Assembly (NCBI GenBank): GCA_003555335.1
Contig: PWHD01000049.1
Span: forward strand, 62,001-126,000
Length of the DNA stretch: 64,000 nt
Direction of reading: 5' to 3'
From: Mollicutes bacterium
GTDB lineage: Bacteria; Bacillota_I; Bacilli_A; Izemoplasmatales; Izemoplasmataceae
Each line of letters starts with the position of its first letter. The stretch's first letter is position 1. The notes under the pieces are model-generated. The model was not told where the DNA came from. It saw nothing but the letters and a program-made list of their open reading frames with translations, and searched no databases. The position numbers and the translations under genes are program-made. Positions 15,977 through 26,181 of the stretch are shown piece by piece.

Positions 15977-17698
15977 ATGCTGAAGGGAAAGACCGCTTCA
16001 AAAGGACGCGCGATCGGTGAAGCGCTGGTGCTCGTCAAAAAGAAACTGAAGATAAAGGAAAAAAAGACGGATAACGTTGAAGAATCACTGAAGCAGTTCA
16101 AGGAGGCACTTGAAAAAAGCACCGAGGATCTAAAGAAAATCCGTGAGAAGACGCTTGAGAATCTCGATGAGGAACACGCAGAAATATTCGATGCGCATAT
16201 GCAGATGGTCAACGACCCCGAGATCAAGGGGCAGGTCAAAAACATGATCGAAGGCGAGAAACTTTCCGCCCCGGCTGCCTACAAAAAGGTCACCGATCAG
16301 TTCATCGGCCAGTTCGAGGCCATGGAAGACGACTATTTCCGCGAACGCGCCGGCGATATCAAGGATATCCAGCACAGGGTCCTCTCCCACATGCTCGGCG
16401 AGAAACCGAAGGACATGTCTTTGCTTGAGACCGACACCATCGTCGTCGCAGAAGACCTGACGCCAAGTGATACCGCCAATCTCGACTTGGAACATGTTCG
16501 CGGATTCATCACGGAAAAAGGCGGACTGACCTCCCATACGGCGATCATGGCACGGGCGCTCAACATTCCGGCCCTCGTCGGGGTGCGGGACGCCGTCTCT
16601 GAAGTGAGCGACGGCGACCTTCTGTACGTGGACGCTTATCAGGGCGATGTACGTGTCAACCCTGATGAGCACACCTTGAAACAGGCCAGACAGGCTGTCC
16701 GTGAGGAAGAGAAACGCATCGAGGCCCTGAAAGCTTACAAGGGAAACGTCACCGAGACCGAAGACGGCCACAGAATGCCGCTTTACGCCAATATCGGTTC
16801 ACCCAGGGAACTCTTCGCCATTCATGAAAACGGTGCTGAAGGCATCGGATTGTTCCGCACTGAGTTCATGTTCATGGACGCCAGCGAGATGCCGAGCGAG
16901 GATGCGCAGATCGAAGCCTACAAAGAGGTTTTCAAAAGTATCCATCCCGTCATTGTTCGCACCATCGACATCGGCGGCGACAAGGAACTCTCCTACCTGA
17001 AACAAAAAAAGGAAGAAAACCCCTTCCTCGGCAAACGGGCGATCAGGCTCTGTTTCGACGAAGAAAGGATGTTCAAGACCCAACTGAGGGCGCTTCTGAT
17101 CGCCGCCAAGGACACCCACGACGTACGCATCATGTTCCCGATGGTCGCAACCACCGACGAACTGAGACGCGCCCTTTCCATCCTCGATGATGTCAAGAAG
17201 GACCTCGATGCGGAAGACAAAGATTATCAGAAGGACATCCGTACCGGCATCATGATCGAGATTCCCTCAGCCGCCCTCAATGCGGCCGAACTGGCGAAAA
17301 TGGTCGATTTCTTCAGCATCGGCACCAACGACCTGATCCAGTACGTCTTCGCCGCCGACCGCATGAACGAGGATGTCGCCTATCTCTATCAGCCGCTTTC
17401 CCCGACCCTGCTCAGGCTTATCAGGCATACGGTCGACGGAGCGAAAAAGGAGGGCATCGAGATTGGTGTCTGCGGCGAGATGGCCGGTGACCTCGATGCG
17501 GCACTGCTTCTTTGCGGGATGGGCATGGACGAGCTTTCCATGAACGCCTCGAACATCCTGGAGATTAGAAAGGCGCTCAGCAAAGTCACTTCCGATGATT
17601 TGAAGAAACTTGCCGACGACGCGCTCAAAAAGACCCATACCACCGACGTGAAAGCCCTTTTGGAATCGTTCAGAAGTAAACATCTCGATGAAGAATGA
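15977..17698 (+). CDS. ptsI: PTS enzyme I, phosphoenolpyruvate-protein phosphotransferase
   Basis: Transfers phosphate from PEP to HPr, the first step of all PTS sugar uptake. The 573 residues contain the phospho-His motif GGLTSHTAIMAR (His187), the PEP-binding domain with GLFRTEFMF, and the catalytic Cys in GVCGEMAGD. The ATG at 15977 is chosen because AGGAGAG lies 5 nt upstream. Unlike most Firmicutes, ptsH is not adjacent: the only HPr here is fused to a phosphatase at 25 kb. Single-gene unit ending at a strong terminator. Confidence 0.96.
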   Translation: MLKGKTASKGRAIGEALVLVKKKLKIKEKKTDNVEESLKQFKEALEKSTEDLKKIREKTLENLDEEHAEIFDAHMQMVNDPEIKGQVKNMIEGEKLSAPAAYKKVTDQFIGQFEAMEDDYFRERAGDIKDIQHRVLSHMLGEKPKDMSLLETDTIVVAEDLTPSDTANLDLEHVRGFITEKGGLTSHTAIMARALNIPALVGVRDAVSEVSDGDLLYVDAYQGDVRVNPDEHTLKQARQAVREEEKRIEALKAYKGNVTETEDGHRMPLYANIGSPRELFAIHENGAEGIGLFRTEFMFMDASEMPSEDAQIEAYKEVFKSIHPVIVRTIDIGGDKELSYLKQKKEENPFLGKRAIRLCFDEERMFKTQLRALLIAAKDTHDVRIMFPMVATTDELRRALSILDDVKKDLDAEDKDYQKDIRTGIMIEIPSAALNAAELAKMVDFFSIGTNDLIQYVFAADRMNEDVAYLYQPLSPTLLRLIRHTVDGAKKEGIEIGVCGEMAGDLDAALLLCGMGMDELSMNASNILEIRKALSKVTSDDLKKLADDALKKTHTTDVKALLESFRSKHLDEE

Positions 17699-17713
17699 TA
17701 GACGGAATCAGAT

Positions 17714-17746
17714 AAAGAAGCCAAGGCATGATGCCTTGGCTTCTTT

Positions 17747-17748
<2 letters not shown>
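17714..17748. terminator. Bidirectional terminator between ptsI and folC
   Basis: AAGAAGCCAAGGCA pairs perfectly with TGCCTTGGCTTCTT around a short loop, with A and T runs on either side; it overlaps the folC stop. Confidence 0.9.
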
Positions 17749-19010
<1,262 letters not shown>

Positions 19011-19018
<8 letters not shown>

Positions 19019-21614
19019 CGCGCTTCAGTTCCTCGATACGGTTCTTGACGTGTTCAAGTTGTTTTTCGTAGGTGTTCAGTTTATCCTTTTCCGCATCGAC
19101 TTTCGCTTTCGGCGCTTTGGCGACGAACTTCTCGTTGGCGAGCATGGTCCTGGCGCGTCTGATCTCGTTTTCGATACGGACGCGTTCGGCTTCCTGCTTC
19201 TCGAGTTCCGCCTTGAGGTCGACGAGGCTTCCGAGCGGGATATAGAGCGTGAATGCCGGATAGACATAGGATAGGCTCTTTTCCTCTAAACTGACCTTCT
19301 CCTTGACTTCATAAGTCTTTGGGTTCAAGAAGCGCTTGAGGATGGCATCCTGTTCGGCGAAAAGTTCGCGGGTTTTCTCGCCGGCTTCGATGTGGATGGC
19401 GATTTTTTGTTTGAAGGGGACATCATAGGTGTTTCTTACGTTGCGGACCCGGCTGATCAGCGCCTGGATGGTTTCGAAATCCTTGACGGCCTGCGGGTCT
19501 AAATGTTCCGCCTCGGCTTTGGGCCAGGTGTCGATCATGATGCTTTCTTGTTCCGTAAACGGCATCTGTTGATAGATTTCCTCGGTCACGAACGGCATGA
19601 AGGGATGAAGCATTCTGAGGACATCGAGCCAGACCTTGCGCAGAATGGCCTTGGTGCGGATCTTTTCGTGCGGCGTTCCGTTCTGCAGGGTCAGTTTCGA
19701 GGTTTCGACATACCAGGCCGCGACCTCATCCCAGCTGAATTTGTAAAGCGCCTTGGCGGCTTCGCCGAACTCGAAACGGTCGTAATTTCGGTTGACTTCC
19801 TTGATGGTCGTGTGGAGTCTTGAGAGGATATGACGGTCCTTGAGCGGCAGATTCCTCATGTCGATGGCGGTCTCTTTTTCGTCCATGTCGCCTATGTTCA
19901 GCATGATGAACCGGGAGATGTTCCAGAGTTTGTTGATGTAGTTCCAGCTGGATTCCACCTTCGGAGTCTCGAATCTCAGATCCTGTCCCGGTGCGGAGTT
20001 GGTGGTCAAAAAGTAACGGAGCGTATCCATGCCGTAGGCTTCCTTCACATCCATCGGGTCCACACCGTTTCCGAGTGATTTGGACATCTTGCGACCCTTT
20101 TCATCACGGATCAGACCGTGGATCAGCACATCGTCAAACGGGGTCTTTCCGGTGAACTCGATGCCCTGGAAGATCATGCGGGCGACCCAGAAAAAGATGA
20201 TGTCATAGCCTGTGACCATGGTCTGCGTGGGATAATACCGCTTGAAATCGTCCGTTTTTTCGGGCCAACCGAGCGTCGAGAAGGGCCACAGGGCGCTTGA
20301 AAACCAGGTATCAAGGACATCTTCGTCCTGTACGTAGCCGGCGGGCGGATTCTCACCGACATAGACATCGTCGCCTTTGTAATAGGCCGGAATCCGGTGA
20401 CCCCACCAAAGCTGGCGGCTGATGCACCAGTCCTGGATATCTTCCATCCAGTGATTGAAAATCTTTTCGAAACGGGCGGGGATGAAACGGGCGGTCGATT
20501 CTTCGAGGGCCTGTTTGGCGAGAGGGGTCATCTTGACGAACCACTGTTTGGAAAGCCGTGGTTCGACCATGACGCCGGTGCGCTCGCTGTGGCCGACGTT
20601 GTGGATATGTTTTTCGATCTTTGTGATGAGCCCTTCGTGCTGCATGTCTTTCACCAGGGCCTTGCGGCATTCGAAACGTGCCATCCCTTCGTATTTGTGG
20701 GCCAGGGCGTTCATCTTGCCGTCTTCTTCCATACAAAGCGGCATGGAGAGGGCGTGTCTTTCGCCGATCTCGAAGTCGTTGGGGTCGTGGGCCGGTGTGA
20801 CTTTGAGCGCGCCGGTTCCGAACTCGCGGTCGACGTAGGCATCGTCAATGACCGGGATGAGGCGGTCGGTGGTCGGGATGTAGACCCGTTTGCCGACGAA
20901 CTTGCGGCGATTGTCATCCTCGGGGTGGACGATGACGGCGGTATCGGCGAAGATGGTTTCGGGTCTCGTGGTGGCGATCAGGATATGGTCGCTGCCGTCT
21001 TCGAGATGGTATTTCATGTAGTAGAGCGCACCTTCGACCGCTTCGTGTTCGACTTCGATGTTCGAAAGCGCGGTCTTGGCCTGGACATCCCAGTTGATGA
21101 TGCGTTCCTTGCGGTAGATGAGCCCTTTGTCATAAAGCCGGAAAAATACCTCGTTTACGGCTTTGTTAAGGCCTTCATCGAGGGTGAAACGCTCCTTTTC
21201 ATAATCGACGGAAAGTCCGAGGGCCGCCCATTGGTCCCTGATATGGCGGGCGTATTCTTCTTTCCATGACCAGGCTTCGACCAAAAAGGCCTCGCGACCC
21301 ATCTCGAAGCGGTTGATGCCTCTTTCTTTGAGACGGTTGTCGATTTTCGCCTGTGTGGCGATGCCGGCATGGTCCATACCCGGAAGATAGAGCGCATCGT
21401 AGCCTTCCATGCGCTTTTTGCGGATGATAATGTCTTGCAGGGTGTTGTCCCAGGCGTGGCCGAGATGGAGTTTCCCGGTGACGTTGGGGGGCGGAATGAC
21501 GATGGTGTAGGTTTTTTTCGTTTTGTCGCCGCTTTTGAAATAACCGGCCTGTTTCCAGTTTTCGTACTTGCCGGATTCGACGCGTTTGTGGTCGTATTTT
21601 TTTTCCATGTCCAT
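19011..21614 (-). CDS. valS: Valyl-tRNA synthetase
   Basis: Class I synthetase of 867 residues. The HIGH motif appears as PPPNVTGKLHLGHAW, KMSKS as GRKMSKSLGNG, and the editing domain contains the ATTRPETIFADTA motif. The C-terminal coiled-coil arm (residues about 800-867) typical of ValRS is present. GGAGTG lies 7 nt before ATG 21614. Expression is controlled by a T-box leader immediately upstream; folC follows with overlap. Confidence 0.97.
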
Positions 21615-21636
21615 AGGTTCTCACTCCTTCAGTGAA

Positions 21637-21866
21637 ATAAAAAAAGCCCTCAATTCTCGATTAAGGGCGAAATGTTCCGCGGTACCACCTTGTTTCCGGT
21701 ATATGGAACATACCGGCGCTCAACGCGTTAACGCCGCCAACGGATCCGACTACTTCTTTCACCGGACCAACTCCAGGGCTACCTTCGACATCGCGTTCCA
21801 CCAGTTCACAGCACCACTGGCTCTCTTTGGGATCCGCGTCGGCCTACTCTTCCCGTTCATTGTAGT
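21637..21866 (-). ncRNA. T-box riboswitch of valS
   Basis: The antiterminator core AAGGTGGTACCGCGG (21677-21691, minus strand) is the T-box hallmark. Upstream lie the Stem I signatures GGGAAGAGTAG and AGAGAGCC, and a GTC (valine) in GATGTCGAAG that is a good specifier candidate. Uncharged tRNA-Val would stabilise the antiterminator and allow valS transcription. Confidence 0.92.
21638..21668 (-). terminator. T-box terminator of valS
   Basis: On the minus strand GCCCTTAAT pairs with ATTGAGGGC and ends in seven T, just upstream of the valS ribosome binding site. Confidence 0.85.
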
Positions 21867-21873
21867 TAGACAT

Positions 21874-21902
21874 AGTCTATCACAGGTTTTTTTTCTTTTC
21901 AA
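21874..21902 (-). promoter_or_regulatory. SigA promoter of the valS T-box transcript
   Basis: TTGAAA (21897-21902) and TAGACT (21874-21879) with a 17-nt A-rich spacer on the minus strand, immediately after engB. Confidence 0.6.
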
Positions 21903-21908
21903 GTGCTT

Positions 21909-22490
21909 TTACTCGTAGCTTTCGATGATGCGCAGTACCCGGTCGCGGTTCAAGTGTTCCATGCTCGAATAGGGGACGATCTCGACGGTGGCCGGGAGTG
22001 CGAGGGTCTCTTTGACCATCTTGATGTGTTTCGGGCGTTTGTTTTTCGAGATTTTGTCCGCCTTGGTCGCGAGGATGGTGAAGGGCATGTTGTAATGGGA
22101 CAGATATTGTGCCATCGCGAAATCATCATCGCTCGGGGGATGGCGCAGGTCGACCAGGACGAAGATGTGTCTGAGTTGTTTTCTGGTGGTCAGGTAATGC
22201 TCGATCATCTCGGCGAAATCCCGGCGCATCGTCTTGCTGACGCGGGCGTAGCCGTAACCGGGCACATCGACGATGTAGAATGATTCGTTGATGAGATAGA
22301 AATTGAGCGTTTGCGTCTTTCCCGGGGTCTGGGATGTGTAGGCGATGTTTTTGCGGTTCAAAAGGGAATTGATCAGGGAACTCTTACCGACGTTGCTGCG
22401 GCCGACAAAAAGAAACTCATTTCTGTCGCCGTCGGGATAATGCGCCTCATCGGTGATGGTGATGGGTTTTTCGACACTTCTGATTATCAT
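21909..22490 (-). CDS. engB: Ribosome biogenesis GTPase EngB/YsxC
   Basis: Small essential GTPase for 50S assembly. G motifs: GRSNVGKSSLIN (G1), DVPGYGYARV (G3) and TKADK (G4). 193 residues fits the family. The ATG at 22490 follows GAGGTGA; a slightly longer in-frame start has no ribosome binding site. It follows lon, as in Bacillus (lonA-ysxC), but has its own promoter overlapping the lon terminator. Confidence 0.95.
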   Translation of the reverse strand: MIIRSVEKPITITDEAHYPDGDRNEFLFVGRSNVGKSSLINSLLNRKNIAYTSQTPGKTQTLNFYLINESFYIVDVPGYGYARVSKTMRRDFAEMIEHYLTTRKQLRHIFVLVDLRHPPSDDDFAMAQYLSHYNMPFTILATKADKISKNKRPKHIKMVKETLALPATVEIVPYSSMEHLNRDRVLRIIESYE

Positions 22491-22508
22491 GATGTTCACC
22501 TCGTCAAT

Positions 22509-22537
22509 ATTGTACACAACTTCAAAAGAAAAGACAA
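22509..22537 (-). promoter_or_regulatory. SigA promoter of engB within the lon terminator
   Basis: TTGTCT (22532-22537), 17 nt, TACAAT (22509-22514) on the minus strand. The -35 is part of the terminator stem. Confidence 0.6.
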
Positions 22538-22551
22538 TCGATGATTGTCTT
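22524..22551 (-). terminator. Terminator after lon
   Basis: GACAATC pairs with GATTGTC around a 3-nt loop, followed by TTTTCTTTT on the minus strand, directly after the lon stop. Confidence 0.7.
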
Positions 22552-24880
22552 ATTCTTTAAGTAGTGCAAGTTCCACGATGTCTTCGACCGTCTCGACGAG
22601 TTTGATTTCGAGTTCTTCTCTGACTTCCTTCGGGATGTCGTCGATATCGCGGCTGTTCTGTTTTGGAATCAAGATGGTCTTGAGACCGCTTCGGTGTGCG
22701 GCGATCGCTTTTTCCTTGAGTCCGCCGATCGGCAGAACGCGACCGCGCAGCGTGATTTCGCCGGTCATACCGATGGTGTGGTCGACTTTGCGCTTGGTCA
22801 TCGCACTGATCAGTGATAGCGCGATGGTCACGCCGGCGGACGGTCCGTCTTTGGGGATGGAGCCTTCCGGGACGTGGATGTGGACGTTGGAGTCTTCGAA
22901 AAGCGCTTTCTCGATGGCATACTGCTCGTGGTTGGCGCGGATATAGGAAAGGGCGGCTTCGGCCGATTCCTTCATGACATCGCCGAGCGAGCCGGTGAGG
23001 GCGAGTTTACCGCTTCCTTTGTAGAAGGCGACTTCAACGGGCAGGGTATCGCCGCCGAACTGGGTATAGGCGAGACCCACGGCCACGCCGACCTGCGAGA
23101 TTTTGTCGGCGATATGGCTGGTGTATTTCGGTTTGCCCAGGAATTCCGACAGGTTGTCGACGGTGATGTGAACGTTGTCGACCTTGTCACCGAGGACACG
23201 TTTGATCGCTTTTCTCACCACGGTTCCAAAGAGGCGGTCGAGTTGACGGACCCCGGCTTCCCTGGTATGTTCGCGGACCATCTTCATGATGGCTTCGTCG
23301 TCGATGGTGATTTTTTTCGGGTCGAGGCCGTGAGAGTCGAGCTGTTTGCGGATCAGGTGTTTTTTGGCGATATTGTATTTTTCGTGTTCGGTGTAGCTTG
23401 AGAGTTCGATGATTTCCATCCGGTCGCGCAGTGGTGCGGGGATGTTGCCGAGGTAGTTGGCGGTGGTGATGAAAAGCACCTGGGAAAGATCGTATTGGTC
23501 TTCGAGATAGTGGTCGGAGAAGTTCGCGTTCTGTTCGGGGTCCAAAACCTCGAGCATCGCGGCGCTCGGGTCGCCCTTGTAGTCGCTGCCGAGCTTGTCG
23601 ATCTCATCGAGCAGGAACAAGGGATTCATGACCTGCGCTTTGCGCATGCCTTGCAGGATGCGTCCGGGCAGGGCGCCGAGATAGGTACGGCGGTGACCGC
23701 GGATTTCACTTTCGTCCTTGACGCCGCCTAGGGATTGTTTGACGAATTGGCGGTTCAAGGCGCTGGCGATGGACTGTGCGAGCGAGGTCTTACCGACGCC
23801 GGGTGGCCCGACGAGACATAGGATGGTCTGCGGGTTCTTTCCGGTCAACAGTTTGACTGCGAGATATTCGACGATGCGTTCCTTTACGTTCTCAAGACCG
23901 TAATGGCTTTCTTCGAGTGCTTTTTCAGCCTTGTTGATGTCGGTCTCGTCATCGCTTTGTTCATGCCATGGCAGATCGATCAGGAAATCGAGATAGGTTC
24001 TTATGACGCCGGATTCTCCGCTTGAAGCGGGGAGGGTCTCATAACGGGAAAGCTCATAGAGGGCTTTTTCCTCGATATGCTTGGGCATCTTCTTCTCCTG
24101 GATTTGCTTGCGCATCGACTCGATTTCGCTTTCTTTTTTCGCTTTGTCGCCGAGTTCTTCCTGAATGGCGCGCAGCTTTTCTCTGAGATAGTATTCGCGC
24201 TGGTTCTCATCGATGTTTTTCTTGACGGTGCGGTTGATTTTCTCTTCAATTTCGCTCATGTGGCGTTCCTTCTCGATGTCTTGAAGAAGGTAGTTCAGCC
24301 TTTTTTCTATCGATGGGGTCTCGATGTACTTGAACTTGTGGTTTTCCGCGATTTTCAGGTTGCTGGCGAGTTTGTCGACAAGTTTGTCGGTGGCGATCCC
24401 CGCCTGGACGGCTTCGATGCATTGTTTGGGGTTGTGGAGAATCGACTGGGCGTTTTCCATGACCTGTTTGACGATCATGCGTACGAGGGCCACTTCCTCG
24501 TCGATATCGCCCTGTTCGGAGGGACGGGTCTCGAATCTGACTGTGAAAAACGGGTCATTTTGCTCGAATGACTTGATTTCAGCCCGCATGATCGGGTCGA
24601 ATTTGACTTTGAAGTTGCCGTTGGGGAGTTTGATCTTGATGCCGATCTTGGCAACGATGCCGTAAGCGAGCATGTCGTTTTCACCCGGGGCTTCGACACT
24701 CGGGTTCTTCTGCACCAGCAAAATCACGTGCGAGTCATGGTTGCGTTCCGCGTCAAGGAGCGCACTCTTTGACAAAGAACGTCCGACTTCGGTGCGGACG
24801 TCTGTATTCGGAAAAGGCGCGAGGCCTCTGATTGCGATGGCGGGAAGGGTGGCGGTTTTCGTTTCATCTGTTTTAAACAT
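22550..24880 (-). CDS. lon: ATP-dependent protease Lon
   Basis: A 776-residue LonA: N-terminal substrate domain, AAA+ module with GPPGVGKTSLA (Walker A) and FLLDEIDKLG (Walker B), and C-terminal Ser-Lys protease with catalytic Ser681 in KDGPSAG and Lys722 in GGLKEKA. Degrades misfolded and regulatory proteins in the cytoplasm. The ATG at 24880 follows GAGGTGA. A promoter lies about 45 nt upstream; no CtsR-type repeat was recognised there. Confidence 0.97.
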   Translation of the reverse strand: MFKTDETKTATLPAIAIRGLAPFPNTDVRTEVGRSLSKSALLDAERNHDSHVILLVQKNPSVEAPGENDMLAYGIVAKIGIKIKLPNGNFKVKFDPIMRAEIKSFEQNDPFFTVRFETRPSEQGDIDEEVALVRMIVKQVMENAQSILHNPKQCIEAVQAGIATDKLVDKLASNLKIAENHKFKYIETPSIEKRLNYLLQDIEKERHMSEIEEKINRTVKKNIDENQREYYLREKLRAIQEELGDKAKKESEIESMRKQIQEKKMPKHIEEKALYELSRYETLPASSGESGVIRTYLDFLIDLPWHEQSDDETDINKAEKALEESHYGLENVKERIVEYLAVKLLTGKNPQTILCLVGPPGVGKTSLAQSIASALNRQFVKQSLGGVKDESEIRGHRRTYLGALPGRILQGMRKAQVMNPLFLLDEIDKLGSDYKGDPSAAMLEVLDPEQNANFSDHYLEDQYDLSQVLFITTANYLGNIPAPLRDRMEIIELSSYTEHEKYNIAKKHLIRKQLDSHGLDPKKITIDDEAIMKMVREHTREAGVRQLDRLFGTVVRKAIKRVLGDKVDNVHITVDNLSEFLGKPKYTSHIADKISQVGVAVGLAYTQFGGDTLPVEVAFYKGSGKLALTGSLGDVMKESAEAALSYIRANHEQYAIEKALFEDSNVHIHVPEGSIPKDGPSAGVTIALSLISAMTKRKVDHTIGMTGEITLRGRVLPIGGLKEKAIAAHRSGLKTILIPKQNSRDIDDIPKEVREELEIKLVETVEDIVELALLKE

Positions 24881-24925
24881 AATGTTCACCTCTGAATTTT
24901 AAACACAATTCTGTTTGCTAATTAT

Positions 24926-24954
24926 AATATACCTTATTTTCCGGTTTGTTTCAA
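24926..24954 (-). promoter_or_regulatory. SigA promoter of lon
   Basis: TTGAAA (24949-24954), 17 nt, TATATT (24926-24931) on the minus strand, followed by a second AT-rich TATAAT. Confidence 0.6.
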
Positions 24955-25013
24955 TGTAAATACTCGCGTCGTGGCGTTCGGTAGGCGGGCTTGGGTACTT
25001 GTTTCACAAGGTA

Positions 25014-25040
25014 TGAAAAAAGTGTGCGGGCGCACACAGT
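25014..25040 (-). terminator. Terminator after the HAD-HPr gene
   Basis: GTGTGCG pairs with CGCACAC around CC, followed by six T on the minus strand, starting just after the HPr stop codon. Confidence 0.8.
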
Positions 25041-25042
25041 TT

Positions 25043-25306
25043 TCAGCCGGTCAGTCCGAGTTCTTCCATTTTGTCGGTGATCTCTTCGATGATTTTCTCG
25101 GCATCCTCACTACTGGTCTTGATGGTGATTTCGCCGCCTTCGGGGATACCGAGGGACATCACGCCCATGACGCTTTTCATGTCGACATCCTTGCCTTTGT
25201 AGCTCATCTTGATGTCAGCGTCATACTTGGATGCGAATTGGACCAGTTTGCTTGCGGGTCTTGCGTGCATGCCCGCTTCGTCAGTGATTGTCACTTGTTT
25301 TTCCAT
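25043..25306 (-). CDS. ptsH: HPr phosphocarrier protein, internal start within the HAD-HPr frame
   Basis: The 87-residue HPr has the EI-dependent phosphorylation site GMHARPAS (His14 in this numbering) and the regulatory serine in KSVMGVM (Ser45), the target of HPr kinase in Bacillota. AAAGGTGA lies 5 nt before ATG 25306, which is a better ribosome binding site than many in this window. Independent translation is inferred; it would provide the free HPr that enzyme I (ptsI at 16 kb) needs. Confidence 0.75.
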   Translation of the reverse strand: MEKQVTITDEAGMHARPASKLVQFASKYDADIKMSYKGKDVDMKSVMGVMSLGIPEGGEITIKTSSEDAEKIIEEITDKMEELGLTG

Positions 25307-26131
25307 TGTATTCACCTTTTTTCTGTAGTTTTCGAGATTTGCAAGCACATCGGCCACCCCGGAGCGGTCGTTGTCGAGGGGTGTGGTGAAGCGCGCCGCC
25401 TGCTTTGCTCTTATTGTACCATTTTTCATTGCGAATGAGAAGGGGATTGCGCGGAGCATCTCTGCATCATTGTCGCTGTCGCCGAAGACGATGGTTTCAA
25501 GCGGCGCGGCACCGTAATAATCGAGGATGTATTCGAGGGCCACACCCTTGTTCACCGCTTTCGGGACCACATCGAGGAAAGTCTCGCTGCTTTTGGTGAC
25601 ATGAATGTTTCGCAGCTTTGAGAGTCGTCTGGTAGTTTCTTGAAGGAAAGATTCATCGGGAATCACCAGGAGGATCTTGTAGCTGTCCTTGTGCTTGAAT
25701 TCATCGATATCGTCGGTGCGGTGGAAGCTTACGATCGAATCCGGATTCTCCTTGTTCCACGTTTCATAGATTTCCCGGCGGTCATCGAGGGTCGAATAGA
25801 TGCCGCTAGCGGTATAGACGACATAGTTGATCTCATGCGTGAGCGCGTAATCCAGAACCGCAAGCTGATCCTTTTCATCGATGAAAGATTCGCGGAGTGT
25901 GTGGCCGCTCACGTAATCTCTGATCAAGGCGCCGTTGTTTGACGATATCAGGCCATCGGCACCGATCTGACGGGCGTAGGGAACCGCGAGTTCATAGGTT
26001 CTTCCCGTCGAGACGGCGACCTTGAGCCCGTCTTTCCTGAGTTTTTCAATGGCATGCACGGTAGCGGCGTCGATGGTCTTGTCCGTATGAAGCAGCGTAT
26101 GGTCGAGGTCGAAGACGGCGAGTTTCAACAT
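25043..26131 (-). CDS. In-frame fusion of a Cof-type HAD phosphatase and HPr
   Basis: Residues 1-275 are a Cof/HAD-IIB phosphatase: LAVFDLDHTLLHTD (nucleophile Asp), STGRTYE, a cap domain, and VFGDSDNDAEML (metal Asp). Such enzymes hydrolyse sugar phosphates and similar small phosphates. With no stop codon the frame continues into a complete 87-residue HPr (residues 276-362). The HPr Met has its own AAAGGTGA site, so free HPr may also be made. GAGGGAT precedes the HAD ATG at 26131. A terminator hairpin sits between tig and this gene, with no clear promoter after it. Confidence 0.85.
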   Translation of the reverse strand: MLKLAVFDLDHTLLHTDKTIDAATVHAIEKLRKDGLKVAVSTGRTYELAVPYARQIGADGLISSNNGALIRDYVSGHTLRESFIDEKDQLAVLDYALTHEINYVVYTASGIYSTLDDRREIYETWNKENPDSIVSFHRTDDIDEFKHKDSYKILLVIPDESFLQETTRRLSKLRNIHVTKSSETFLDVVPKAVNKGVALEYILDYYGAAPLETIVFGDSDNDAEMLRAIPFSFAMKNGTIRAKQAARFTTPLDNDRSGVADVLANLENYRKKVNTMEKQVTITDEAGMHARPASKLVQFASKYDADIKMSYKGKDVDMKSVMGVMSLGIPEGGEITIKTSSEDAEKIIEEITDKMEELGLTG

Positions 26132-26144
26132 GGTATCCCTCTTT

Positions 26145-26177
26145 TCAAAAAACACTTCGCTAGGAAGTGTTTTTCAG
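26145..26177 (-). terminator. Terminator after trigger factor
   Basis: On the minus strand AAAAACACTTC pairs with GAAGTGTTTTTT around a 5-nt loop, 3-4 nt after the tig stop region and only about 15 nt before the HAD-HPr start. Confidence 0.8.
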
Positions 26178-26181
26178 GCTG

